Of a stretch of DNA of 31,691 bases, positions 23,713-31,691 are shown piece after piece. Position numbers and translations under genes: made by a program. The notes beneath the pieces are model-generated. The model saw nothing but the letters and a program-made list of their open reading frames with translations, had not been told where the DNA came from and ran no database searches. The DNA lies in assembly GCA_958421035.1 (NCBI GenBank), contig CATZKS010000006.1, forward strand, positions 1-31,691. The letters run 5' to 3'. Numbering within the stretch: the first letter of the stretch is position 1; each line of letters starts with the position of its first letter. Origin of the DNA: an uncultured Collinsella sp. (GTDB lineage Bacteria; Actinomycetota; Coriobacteriia; Coriobacteriales; Coriobacteriaceae).

Positions 23713-24816
23713 ATGAAGTTCACCGTCAGCCAGAGCTCGCTTACGCAAGCCATCGGCGTCGTTATGAAAGGCGTCGCTTCGGCATCCACCCTTCCCATTC
23801 TGTCGGGCGTGCTCGTTAAGGCACAAGACGGCATCTTGGAATTCCAGACTTCCAACTACACCATCTCGATTCGTCACCGCATTGCGGCTCATGTCGAAGA
23901 GGAGGGCGAGATGGTGATTCCCTGCAAGATGCTCTCCAACATCACCAAGACCCTTCCCGATGCCCCGGTCACCTTTGAGCTGTCCGAGCGTCAGGTTTTG
24001 ATTGGCTGCGAGAAGAGCTCTTTCCGCCTCAACACGCTCGATGCCAACGACTTTCCCGAGTTCCCGGCATACGCCATCGAGAGCGCCGTCGAACTGCCGA
24101 CCGATATCCTGTCCGAAATGGTAAGCCGCGTATGGCGCGTAACCTCGACTGACAAGGCCCGCCCCATCCTGGGCGGCGTGCACATGAAGGTCGAGAACAA
24201 CACCGTGCGCCTGGTGGCGACCGACTCCTTCCGTCTGGCCGTGTGCGATACGCAGGTCGAGACCTCGACCCTCGAAGGTTCCTTTGAGCTCAACGTGCCT
24301 GCCGACGCCTTCAACGATGCTCTGAGCATCATGGCGAGCCAGGCTACCATCATGATCGGCGCCACCGACACCCAGGTTGTCTTTGAGGCCGGCAACACCA
24401 CCTACGTGTCGCGCCGCATCGAGGGCGTTTATCCCAATTACAAGCAGCTCATCCCCGATTCGTGCGTGACGAGCGTAAAGATCGACGTGGCCGCCTTTAA
24501 CGCCGCCCTTAAGCGTGTGGCCGTTATCGCGAGCGCCAACCCCGCCGTCAAGTTTGAGATTGACGTCGAGAACGGCCAGATGGGCCTGTCCTCCATTTCC
24601 AACGATCAGGATCTGGCGCAGGAGACGATCGATGTCGAGGCCGAGGGCGAGTCGGGCACCATCGCCTTCAACTACCACTACATCTTTGGCTGCCTCAATG
24701 CCCTGTCCAAGGAGAAGGAGATCACGCTGGAGCTCAAGAGCTATTCGCAGGCTGGCATCTTCAAGTCCTACGACAAGATCAACTACCTGTACCTGGTCAT
24801 GCCGGTACGCATCTAG
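23713..24816 (+). CDS. dnaN: DNA polymerase III beta sliding clamp
   Basis: 367 residues, three-domain clamp length. It starts M-K-F-T-V-S-Q-S-S-L and ends Y-L-V-M-P-V-R-I, with the family-typical L-P-I-L-S-G-V-L-V near residue 27 and the C-terminal M-P-V-R hydrophobic-pocket strand. It forms a ring on DNA that tethers polymerase III and mismatch-repair partners. GAAAGG lies nine bases before the ATG. Codon use is strongly biased, as expected for an abundant protein. recF follows after 8 bp. Confidence 0.97.
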   Translation: MKFTVSQSSLTQAIGVVMKGVASASTLPILSGVLVKAQDGILEFQTSNYTISIRHRIAAHVEEEGEMVIPCKMLSNITKTLPDAPVTFELSERQVLIGCEKSSFRLNTLDANDFPEFPAYAIESAVELPTDILSEMVSRVWRVTSTDKARPILGGVHMKVENNTVRLVATDSFRLAVCDTQVETSTLEGSFELNVPADAFNDALSIMASQATIMIGATDTQVVFEAGNTTYVSRRIEGVYPNYKQLIPDSCVTSVKIDVAAFNAALKRVAVIASANPAVKFEIDVENGQMGLSSISNDQDLAQETIDVEAEGESGTIAFNYHYIFGCLNALSKEKEITLELKSYSQAGIFKSYDKINYLYLVMPVRI

Positions 24817-24824
24817 CACTGCCC

Positions 24825-25931
24825 ATGACCATGTTCGCACGCGATCTTTCCGTTGCGCGCTATCGCAGCTTCGACAGTTACCGCCTTGCTCTGAGCGACG
24901 GTGTGACAGTGCTCGCAGGCCCCAACGCGGCGGGAAAGACCAACCTCATAGAGGCGCTGCAGCTTTTGACGAGCGGCGCCTCGTTTAGGCATCCGACCGC
25001 AGCCGAGCTTGTGCACGACGGCGTGGGCTCATGCAAGGTCGAGCTAAGGCTCGAAGGTGATGGACGCGTGCTGGACATGGGGCTGAGCGTGGAAGATGGC
25101 AAACGTTCGTTTAGACGCAACGGCAAGCGCTGCGCTGCGTCCGGCGTGCGCGGGGTACTGCCGAGCGTTCTGTTTTGCCCGGACCACCTGGATATGGTCA
25201 AGCGGGGTGCCAGCGTGCGCCGCACCGCGCTTGATGACTTTGGCGTTCAGCTGAGTGCGCGCTATGCCGATCTGGCCAGTGCCTACGGGCGCTGCGTGAC
25301 CCAGCGCAATGCCCTGCTCAAGGAGAGCTGGTGCTGCCGCGAGATGCTCGGCGCCTGGAACGAATCTATCGCCCGCGCCGGTTCGGCCCTGCTCGTGCAT
25401 CGTCTGGCTCTGCTCGACCGGCTGTCGGGCCATGTGCGCGACGCCTATGACCGCGTGGCATCCGGCGAGCCCGCCGGCGTGTCCTATGTGTCCACGCTTG
25501 GCGACCTGCCTCGCACCGATGATCGCGACGAGCTCAGGGGCTGGGCGTATGAGCACATGCTCTCGGCGCTCGATGAGCGCGCCGACGAGGAGATTCGCCG
25601 CGGCGTGACGCTCGTCGGTCCGCATCGCGACGAGATTGAGTTTTCCGTCGCGGGCCGATCGGCCCGTTCATTTGCCAGCCAGGGCCAACAGCGAACTCTG
25701 GTGCTTGCCTGGAAGGTGGCGGAAGTGGCCGTGGCGCGCGATATCTTGGGCACCGCGCCGCTGCTGCTTTTGGACGACGTGATGAGCGAGCTCGATGCCG
25801 GGCGCCGAGGCGCTTTTCTGCAGCTGATCGGTGATGATATCCAGACAGTCATAACCACCACCAATCTGGGGTATTTTACCGATGACTTGCTTGATCGAGC
25901 CAAGGTGGTGAGCGTGGGTGAGACGTGCTAA
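24825..25931 (+). CDS. recF: DNA replication and repair protein RecF
   Basis: 368 residues. An SMC-like ATPase that helps load RecA at gaps. Walker A is G-P-N-A-A-G-K38-T, the ABC signature F-A-S-Q-G-Q-Q-R-T-L, and Walker B L-L-L-L-D-D-V-M-S-E-L-D. The start is ATG 24825, or possibly ATG 24831. Neither has a strong ribosome binding site, so coupling to dnaN is likely. It overlaps dciA by 14 bp. Confidence 0.95.
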   Translation: MTMFARDLSVARYRSFDSYRLALSDGVTVLAGPNAAGKTNLIEALQLLTSGASFRHPTAAELVHDGVGSCKVELRLEGDGRVLDMGLSVEDGKRSFRRNGKRCAASGVRGVLPSVLFCPDHLDMVKRGASVRRTALDDFGVQLSARYADLASAYGRCVTQRNALLKESWCCREMLGAWNESIARAGSALLVHRLALLDRLSGHVRDAYDRVASGEPAGVSYVSTLGDLPRTDDRDELRGWAYEHMLSALDERADEEIRRGVTLVGPHRDEIEFSVAGRSARSFASQGQQRTLVLAWKVAEVAVARDILGTAPLLLLDDVMSELDAGRRGAFLQLIGDDIQTVITTTNLGYFTDDLLDRAKVVSVGETC

Positions 25932-26481
25932 TTACGAGCGCGAGAACGGAATGGTTGCCTTTGGCGGCTTTTTGGATGCCGAGCGTCAGCGCATCCTGGC
26001 GGCCGCGACACCTGAGCGCCGCGCGCAGATGGAGGCTGCAGAGGAATCTCGTGCGGTCTATCGCGCCTGGAATGCGGTGTGCTCGGGCACGCGCGAGGGA
26101 CGCCATGTGACGGGCCTGCGCTACCTGCCCGAGTCCAACGAACTGCTGGTGTACCTCGATTCGCCCTCGTGGACGCAGGAGATGACGCTTTTGCGCGAGA
26201 TTATCCGCGCGCGCATGGAGCGCGCCGGCGCGCACGTCGACGGCCTGGTGTTCAAGACGACCGCCCCCGGCCACACACCGCCCGCTGCAAAAGAGCGCCT
26301 GCGTCCGGCCGTGGCCGAGCGTCCGCCGGCTCCGCATGCCGACCTAAGCGATGCCGAGCGTGCCGAGATCGAGCATCAAGTGGCACCCATCGAGGACCAA
26401 AAACTGCGCGAGGCCCTCGAGAACGCCATGAGAGCCAGTGCCGAGTGGACCAAGGGCGTGCAGAGCAAAAAAGAGCCTTAA
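25918..26481 (+). CDS. dciA: DciA-type protein (DUF721), replicative-helicase loader/operator
   Basis: 187 residues. The DUF721/DciA core is at about 50-115, with V-T-G-L-R-Y-L-P...L-L-V-Y-L-D-S-P-S-W-T-Q-E-M as its most typical part. DciA works with DnaB in bacteria that lack DnaC/DnaI. The C-terminal part (about 120-187) is Pro/Ala/Glu-rich and likely disordered. The start is GTG at 25918, overlapping recF by 14 bp. The later ATG at 25951 is an alternative. The recF-dciA-gyrB-gyrA order is typical of actinobacteria. Confidence 0.88.
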   Translation: MRRANYERENGMVAFGGFLDAERQRILAAATPERRAQMEAAEESRAVYRAWNAVCSGTREGRHVTGLRYLPESNELLVYLDSPSWTQEMTLLREIIRARMERAGAHVDGLVFKTTAPGHTPPAAKERLRPAVAERPPAPHADLSDAERAEIEHQVAPIEDQKLREALENAMRASAEWTKGVQSKKEP

Positions 26482-26509
26482 ATCGCATCTGGTGGCCTTG
26501 TAGAGCCAA

Positions 26510-26537
26510 ATACCCTCGTTCCCGAGGGTATTTTTTT
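26510..26537 (+). terminator. Terminator of the dnaA-dnaN-recF-dciA unit
   Basis: The arms ATACCCTCG (26510-26518) and CGAGGGTAT (26523-26531) form a 9-bp stem with a 4-nt loop, followed by a run of seven T. gyrB therefore needs its own promoter in 26538-26575, where I see no clear consensus pair. Confidence 0.9.
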
Positions 26538-26586
26538 ACGATAAACTAGTAAGGCTGTACACATTTTCTTAACTGAAGGAGGACGT

Positions 26587-28617
26587 GTGGCAAACGAAAA
26601 CGATTACGATGGCGGCGAGATTAAGATTCTCGAAGGTCTCGAGGCCGTTCGTAAGCGCCCGGGCATGTACATTGGCTCGACGAGCGCCAGCGGTCTTCAT
26701 CACCTGGTGTGGGAGATCGTTGACAACTCCGTCGACGAGGCCATGGCCGGTTTCTGCACCGAGATTCAGGTGACGGTCCACGCCGACAACTCCATCACGG
26801 TCGTCGATAACGGGCGCGGCATCCCCGTCGACGAGCATCCTATCAAAAAGATCCCGACGCTCGAGGTCGTCATGACGATCCTGCACGCCGGCGGTAAGTT
26901 CGATAACTCGGCCTACAAGGTCTCGGGCGGCCTGCACGGCGTGGGCATCTCTGTTGTCAACGCCCTGTCCAAGCGTGTGGTCGTACAGGTATGCCGCGAT
27001 GGCAACATCTACGAGATGGAGTTTTCGCGCGGCAAGACCGTCAAGAAGATGGAGGTCGTGGGCACTTCGGAGGCGACGGGCACCACTGTCAGCTTCTGGC
27101 CCGACGACGAGATCTTCGAGACCTGCATCTACGATTTCGACACGCTGCACAACCGTCTGCAGGAGACGGCATTCCTCAACAAGAACCTCAAGATCGTGCT
27201 GACCGACGAGCGCGAGGCGACTCCCCACGTGGAGGAGTTTTGCTATGCCGGCGGCATCATCGACTTCGTCAAGTTCCTCAACGAGGGCAAGGACGTCCCC
27301 GAGGCCTTTAAGGAGCCCATCTACATTGAGGGCAAATCGGATCCGGATGCGCCCGTGACCAAGATGGGCGAGGTCGAGGTGTCCTTGCAGTGGAATAGCG
27401 GCTACGGCGAGAACGTCATGTCGTTTGCCAACGACATCTACACCCCCGAGGGCGGCATGCACCTCGAGGGCTTCCGCACCGCGCTCACCCGCGTGATTAA
27501 CGATTACGCTCGCAAGCAGAACCTGCTCAAGGAAAAAGACGCCAACCTGACTGGCGACGATGTGCGTGAGGGCCTTTCTGCTGTCATTTCGGTCAAGCTG
27601 CCCGATCCGCAGTTTGAGGGACAGACCAAGGCCAAGCTCGGCAGCTCCTATATGCGCGCGCTGACGCTCAAGATTGTGACCGACGGCATTGCCGATTACC
27701 TCGAGGAGCATCCCAAGCCCGCTCGCGAGATCGTCAAGAAAGCCCAGCAGGCCTGCAAGGCGCGCAACGCCGCCCGTAAGGCGCGCGAGGCGACCCGCCG
27801 CAAGAGCCTGCTCGAAACGGCGTCGCTGCCCGGCAAGCTCGCCGACTGTTCGGTGCGCGACGCCGAGTTGACTGAGCTCTTCATCGTAGAGGGCGACTCG
27901 GCAGGCGGCTCGGCCAAGGACGGCCGCCGCCGAGACATCCAGGCGATCCTGCCCCTGCGCGGCAAGATTCTGAACGTCGAGCGCGTGGGCGACCACCGCG
28001 CGTTCTCGAGCGACACCATCCAGTCGCTCATCACCGCGATCGGCTGCGGCGTCACGACGAGCGCCGGTGACGGCGGCGACTTTGATATCACCAAGGCCCG
28101 CTACCACAAGATCATCATCATGACCGATGCAGACGTCGACGGCGCGCACATCCGCATCCTGCTGTTGACGTTCTTCTACAAGTACATGCGCCCGCTGATT
28201 GACGCCGGCTACGTGTACGTCGCGTGCCCGCCCATCTTTGGCATCAAGGTGCGCAACAAGATTCACTACGTGTATCCCAACGGCCGCCAGCCCGAAGACG
28301 AGATCCTGCGTGACACCATCCAGAGCCTGGGCCTGAACCCCGACGACAACGACGAGGACGGCAAGGCCAAGGACGGCAAGATTACCAAGAAGCGCAAAGG
28401 CTATACCGTCCAGCGCTACAAGGGCCTGGGCGAGATGGACCCCAAGCAGCTTGCCTCGACGACGATGGACCCCAAGACCCGCATTTTGCAGCGCGTGTCG
28501 ATCGAGGACGCCGTGGTGGCGGACCGCGCCGTGCGCGAGCTCATGGGTTCCGAGGTCGGCTATCGCCGCGAGTACATTGAAAAACACGCCCACGACGCAC
28601 GATTCTTGGATGCCTAA
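26587..28617 (+). CDS. gyrB: DNA gyrase subunit B
   Basis: 676 residues. The ATPase subunit of gyrase, which introduces negative supercoils. The GHKL domain has E-I-V-D-N-S-V-D-E-A, D-N-G-R-G-I-P and G-L-H-G-V-G-I-S-V-V. The TOPRIM domain has E435-G-D-S and the metal-binding D514-A-D516-V-D518-G. The conserved C-terminal tail includes G-E-M-D-P-K-Q-L. The start is GTG at 26587 with AAGGAGG four bases upstream. Length is slightly above the usual 640-650, with an inserted acidic and lysine-rich stretch near the K-D-G-K-I-T-K-K-R-K-G segment (about 585-603). Confidence 0.97.
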   Translation: MANENDYDGGEIKILEGLEAVRKRPGMYIGSTSASGLHHLVWEIVDNSVDEAMAGFCTEIQVTVHADNSITVVDNGRGIPVDEHPIKKIPTLEVVMTILHAGGKFDNSAYKVSGGLHGVGISVVNALSKRVVVQVCRDGNIYEMEFSRGKTVKKMEVVGTSEATGTTVSFWPDDEIFETCIYDFDTLHNRLQETAFLNKNLKIVLTDEREATPHVEEFCYAGGIIDFVKFLNEGKDVPEAFKEPIYIEGKSDPDAPVTKMGEVEVSLQWNSGYGENVMSFANDIYTPEGGMHLEGFRTALTRVINDYARKQNLLKEKDANLTGDDVREGLSAVISVKLPDPQFEGQTKAKLGSSYMRALTLKIVTDGIADYLEEHPKPAREIVKKAQQACKARNAARKAREATRRKSLLETASLPGKLADCSVRDAELTELFIVEGDSAGGSAKDGRRRDIQAILPLRGKILNVERVGDHRAFSSDTIQSLITAIGCGVTTSAGDGGDFDITKARYHKIIIMTDADVDGAHIRILLLTFFYKYMRPLIDAGYVYVACPPIFGIKVRNKIHYVYPNGRQPEDEILRDTIQSLGLNPDDNDEDGKAKDGKITKKRKGYTVQRYKGLGEMDPKQLASTTMDPKTRILQRVSIEDAVVADRAVRELMGSEVGYRREYIEKHAHDARFLDA

Positions 28618-28623
28618 TCCCTG

Positions 28624-28724
28624 CGGCTTTCCCAGCCACCGCACCTTCGCCCTCAATCGTCGGTCGCGTACCCAAGTACGCTTCCCTCCTCTTTCGGGCG
28701 AATCTGCGGCACCTGGAAAAGCCG
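28624..28724. repeat. Nested palindrome between gyrB and gyrA
   Basis: Paired blocks, from outside in: CGGCTTT 28624-28630 with AAAGCCG 28718-28724; CCAG 28632-28635 with CTGG 28713-28716; CCGCA 28639-28643 with TGCGG 28705-28709; TTCGCCC 28646-28652 with GGGCGAA 28696-28702. A separate central hairpin is GCGTAC-CCAA-GTACGC 28666-28681. There is no T tract after it. It could be an interspersed repeat element, an mRNA-stabilising structure or an attenuator between the gyrase genes. Confidence 0.8.
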
Positions 28725-28772
28725 TCTCCGTGGTAGGGAACTAATGGACCACGCAAACCATGAGGAGGTAAC

Positions 28773-31514
28773 GTGGCAGACGATATCAACAATAACGAGG
28801 GTATGGACGAGGCCGGCGATGCCGGTATGCCCGATGATCTGAAGCGCCTGCTTGCCCGTGCTGAGCAGGGCGAGGACGGCGATCCGGACGCCTATAACCC
28901 CGATGCCGATGATGATGAGGAAGAAGACGACGACGCCGAGCTCGAGGAGAGCTTTGGCGAAGTCGATCGCGGCGCCTTGGCCGGCGAGGATATCAACGGC
29001 GGCCAGCTCCAGATTTCGGAGTTTGGCCGCGAGATGAAGCAGTCGTTCATCGAGTATTCGATGTCGGTCATCACGGCGCGCGCCCTGCCGGACGTGCGCG
29101 ACGGCTTAAAGCCGGTGCACCGCCGCATCCTGTACGCGATGAACGAGAGCGGCATCTACCCCAACCGACCGCACAAGAAGTCGGCCTGGACGGTCGGCGA
29201 AGTTATCGGTAAGTACCACCCGCACGGCGATTTCGCGGTCTATGAGGCCATGGTCCGCCTGGCGCAGTGGTTCTCCATGCGCACTCCGCTCATCGACGGT
29301 CACGGCAACTTCGGCAACATCGACGGCGACGGCGCGGCGGCCATGCGTTACACCGAGAGCCGCCTGGCCAAGCCCGCCATGGAACTGCTGCGTGACTTGC
29401 AGAAGGATACCGTCGACTGGCAGCCCAACTACGACGAATCGCTCGCCGAGCCCGTGGCGCTGCCTGCGCGCTTCCCCAACCTGCTGGTCAACGGCAGCCA
29501 GGGCATCGCCGTCGGCATGGCCACCAATATCGCTCCGCATAACCTCACCGAGGCGATCGAGGCCAGCTGCTACCTGATCGACAACCCCGACGCCACCGTC
29601 GACGAGCTCATGCAGATCATGCCCGGTCCGGACTTCCCCACCGGTGCCATCATCATGGGCAGCGCCGGCATTAAGCAGAGCTACGAGACCGGCCGCGGCT
29701 CCATTACCGTGCGTGCCAAGGCACATGTGGAGTCCACCAAGACCGGCCGCAGCCGCCTGGTCTTTACCGAGATTCCCTACATGGTCAACAAGGGCACCCT
29801 GCAGGAGAAGATCGCCCAGCTCGTCAACGACAAACGCATCGAGGGCATCTCGGATATGCGCGATGAGTCCAACCAGAAGGGTATCCGTCTGGTTATCGAG
29901 CTCAAGAAGGGCGTCATTCCGCAGGTCGTGCTCAACAACCTGTACAAGTACACCTCGCTGCAGACGACCTTTGGCGCCAACAACCTGGCGCTCGTCAACG
30001 GCGTGCCCAAATGCCTGAGTCTGCGCGAGATGCTGCAGCACTATATCGACCACCAGGTCGACGTCGTCACCCGCCGCACTCGTTTTGACCTCAAGAAGGC
30101 CCAGGCGCGTGCGCATATCCTCGAGGGCTACCTGATGGCCCTCGACCATATCGACGAGGTTATCAGCATTATCCGCTCCTCGCAGACCGACTCCGAGGCC
30201 AGCAGCCGCCTGATCGAGCGCTTTGGCTTTACGCCCGAGCAGACCACGGCCATCCTCGAGATGAAGCTGCGCCGCCTGACCGGCCTGGAGCGCGACAAGA
30301 TCCAAGAAGAGTTGGACGGCCTGCGCCGCGCCATCGCCTACTACGAGGACCTGCTGGCGCATGATGAGAAGATCCTGGGCGTCATCAAGGAAGAGATGCG
30401 CGAGATCTCCAAGAAGTTTGGCGACAAGCGCCGCACCGAGATCAGCCAGGTTGAGAAGGACCTGGATGTTGAGGACCTCATCGCCGACGAGGACATGGTC
30501 GTGACCATCACCCACACCGGCTACGTTAAGCGCATCCCGGTGGCTGCCTACCGCGCCCAGAAGCGCGGCGGCAAGGGCGTATCGGGCGTCAACCTCAAAG
30601 AGGACGATGTTATCGACGAGATGTTCATCGCGTCCACGCACGAGTATGTGCTGTTCTTCTCGAGCAAGGGCAAGGTCTATCGCCTGAAGGTGCACGAGCT
30701 GCCGGTGGGTACGCGCCAGGCGCGTGGTACCGCGATCGTCAACCTGCTGCCCTTCGAGGAGGGCGAGAAGATCGCGAGCGTCATCAGCTGCCGCGAGTTC
30801 CCGGCCGACGAGTACCTGATGTTTGCCACCAAGAGCGGCATGGTCAAGAAGACCGTGATGAGCGCATATGACCGCAGCCGTCGCGACGGCTTGATCGCTA
30901 TCAACCTGCGTGACGACGACGCGCTGCTGAACGTGCGCCGCGTGCGCGAGGGCGACAAGATTATCCTGGCCACCACCGCGGGCAAGGCGATCATGTTCTC
31001 CGAGGAGCAGGTGCGCGCCACCGGCCGCGATACCAGCGGCGTTCGCGGTATTGGTATGAAGGACGGCGTGAGCGTTCTGGGCATGGAAGTCACTAACGGC
31101 AACGGTGATCTGTTCGTCATCACCGAGCGCGGCTACGGCAAGCGCACGCCGGTCGCGGACTACCCGGAGCAGAATCGCGGCGGTCAGGGCGTCTACACCA
31201 TCCAAATGACCGAGCGCAAGGGTAACCTCGCGGCCATGAAGACGGTGGGCCCGCAGCACGAGCTGTTCATCGTGACGGAGGGTGCGACGGTCATTCGCGT
31301 CAAGACCGACGAGATCAGCCAGACTGGCCGCGCCACCCAGGGCGTCAAGATGATGACCGTCGACGACAACGACCGCATCTGCGCCGTGGCCCGCATGACG
31401 GCCGCCAAAGAGAAGCCCGAAGGCGAAGCCACGGAAAACGGCTCTGCTTCCGAAGAAACCCCTGTCGATCTAGGCGACGGCAACGACATGCCAGAAGATC
31501 TCCTCAACGAGTAA
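28773..31514 (+). CDS. gyrA: DNA gyrase subunit A
   Basis: 913 residues. The breakage-reunion subunit of gyrase. The catalytic tyrosine is Y193 (A-A-M-R-Y-T-E). The quinolone-resistance region reads H-P-H-G-D-F154-A-V-Y-E158, so the position of E. coli Ser83 is Phe (codon TTC at 29232-29234). Glu at the Asp87 position is common in Gram-positives. The GyrA box Q596-K-R-G-G-K-G602 shows that this is gyrase and not topoisomerase IV. An unusual acidic N-terminal extension (about 1-80, with a D-D-D-E-E-E-D-D-D run at 46-54) precedes the normal start of the family. A disordered acidic C-terminal tail follows about 870. The start is GTG at 28773 with GAGGAGG four bases upstream. Confidence 0.97.
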   Translation: MADDINNNEGMDEAGDAGMPDDLKRLLARAEQGEDGDPDAYNPDADDDEEEDDDAELEESFGEVDRGALAGEDINGGQLQISEFGREMKQSFIEYSMSVITARALPDVRDGLKPVHRRILYAMNESGIYPNRPHKKSAWTVGEVIGKYHPHGDFAVYEAMVRLAQWFSMRTPLIDGHGNFGNIDGDGAAAMRYTESRLAKPAMELLRDLQKDTVDWQPNYDESLAEPVALPARFPNLLVNGSQGIAVGMATNIAPHNLTEAIEASCYLIDNPDATVDELMQIMPGPDFPTGAIIMGSAGIKQSYETGRGSITVRAKAHVESTKTGRSRLVFTEIPYMVNKGTLQEKIAQLVNDKRIEGISDMRDESNQKGIRLVIELKKGVIPQVVLNNLYKYTSLQTTFGANNLALVNGVPKCLSLREMLQHYIDHQVDVVTRRTRFDLKKAQARAHILEGYLMALDHIDEVISIIRSSQTDSEASSRLIERFGFTPEQTTAILEMKLRRLTGLERDKIQEELDGLRRAIAYYEDLLAHDEKILGVIKEEMREISKKFGDKRRTEISQVEKDLDVEDLIADEDMVVTITHTGYVKRIPVAAYRAQKRGGKGVSGVNLKEDDVIDEMFIASTHEYVLFFSSKGKVYRLKVHELPVGTRQARGTAIVNLLPFEEGEKIASVISCREFPADEYLMFATKSGMVKKTVMSAYDRSRRDGLIAINLRDDDALLNVRRVREGDKIILATTAGKAIMFSEEQVRATGRDTSGVRGIGMKDGVSVLGMEVTNGNGDLFVITERGYGKRTPVADYPEQNRGGQGVYTIQMTERKGNLAAMKTVGPQHELFIVTEGATVIRVKTDEISQTGRATQGVKMMTVDDNDRICAVARMTAAKEKPEGEATENGSASEETPVDLGDGNDMPEDLLNE

Positions 31515-31554
31515 GAGGCCCTAACTGGTAGAAAATAACAGACCCCATATATCG

Positions 31555-31588
31555 GCGGTCGGCGCACCTGCGCGCCGACCGCTTTTTT
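31555..31588 (+). terminator. Terminator of gyrBA
   Basis: The arms GCGGTCGGCGC (31555-31565) and GCGCCGACCGC (31572-31582) form an 11-bp stem with a 6-nt loop, followed by six T. Confidence 0.92.
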
Positions 31589-31660
31589 GAAAACCTTGGG
31601 ACTCGTGTTCGCCCCGGTCGCGCGGCGGCATGCGAAGTCGATCGCGAGTTCCGCACGAGC

Positions 31661-31685
31661 CGGAGAGCACTTAATGTGCTCTCCG
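31661..31685. other. Perfect hairpin at the right edge
   Basis: CGGAGAGCAC (31661-31670) and GTGCTCTCCG (31676-31685) form a 10-bp stem with loop TTAAT. No T tract follows within the window. CACGAG and its complement flank it more loosely. It may be a leader structure of the next gene or a repeat. The window ends too soon to decide. Confidence 0.5.
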
Positions 31686-31691
31686 TGCGAG

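Noticed and set aside
23638..24840. Open frame of 400 codons antisense to dnaN
   Set aside because: It covers dnaN and the AT-rich origin part. The protein is not recognisable and dnaN is certain.
26569..28656. Open frame of 695 codons antisense to gyrB
   Set aside because: A shadow of the strongly biased gyrB codon use. The product is low-complexity with no known motifs.
29106..31259. Open frame of 717 codons antisense to gyrA
   Set aside because: The same effect as for gyrB. It is fully contained in gyrA.

Overview
This window is most likely the chromosomal replication-origin region of a gut-associated Coriobacteriia, with Collinsella as the best guess. The assignment rests on three things: GC content near 60% in most genes, an actinobacterial-style gene set (a tandem pair of WYL regulators, ParAB, DciA), and an LPxTG adhesin on a Gram-positive background. 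The species is inferred and was not tested by any search.

Left part (1-14800). A 131-bp-period degenerate tandem array carries copies of the 3' end of tRNA-Gly. It is followed by an intact tRNA-Gly(CCC) on the minus strand with its own promoter and terminator. Next come a 1143-residue sortase-anchored adhesin (thioester domain plus about six Cna-B/SpaA repeats, LPATG), and then a minus-strand pair made of a membrane-bound M28-peptidase-like protein with a very long disordered insert and a 72-residue membrane protein. A PafBC-like tandem WYL pair follows. It converges on a DEDDh-exonuclease/DinG-helicase fusion that overlaps ddl. rlmN (plus strand) closes this part.

Origin core (14800-31590). 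Everything left of about 20.3 kb points left: rpmH-rnpA-yidD-yidC-jag, then rsmG-parA-parB and a small membrane protein. Everything right of it points right: an HATPase/wHTH gene, dnaA, dnaN, recF, dciA, gyrB, gyrA. Transcription therefore runs away from the origin on both arms. The origin looks bipartite. One DnaA-box-like cluster (TTTTCAACA type) lies between rpmH and the HATPase gene. A second lies between dnaA and dnaN, next to a five-unit DnaA-trio and an AT-rich stretch. Three perfect parS sites at exact 39-bp spacing sit between rsmG and parA, with degenerate copies elsewhere.

Most interesting points: (i) a 450-residue GHKL ATPase / Gln-Pro-rich linker / winged-helix protein placed between rpmH and dnaA, inside the bipartite origin; (ii) a non-canonical DnaA recognition helix (N-H-S-T instead of D-H-T-T) together with non-canonical DnaA boxes; (iii) a low-GC parAB-rsmG block bounded on both sides by the same 12-bp palindrome; (iv) an M28-like domain with substituted metal and catalytic residues, split by more than 600 disordered residues; (v) Phe at GyrA position 83 (E. 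coli numbering), which predicts quinolone resistance; (vi) a roughly 100-bp nested palindrome between gyrB and gyrA. No insertion sequence, transposase, CRISPR array or rRNA gene was seen.
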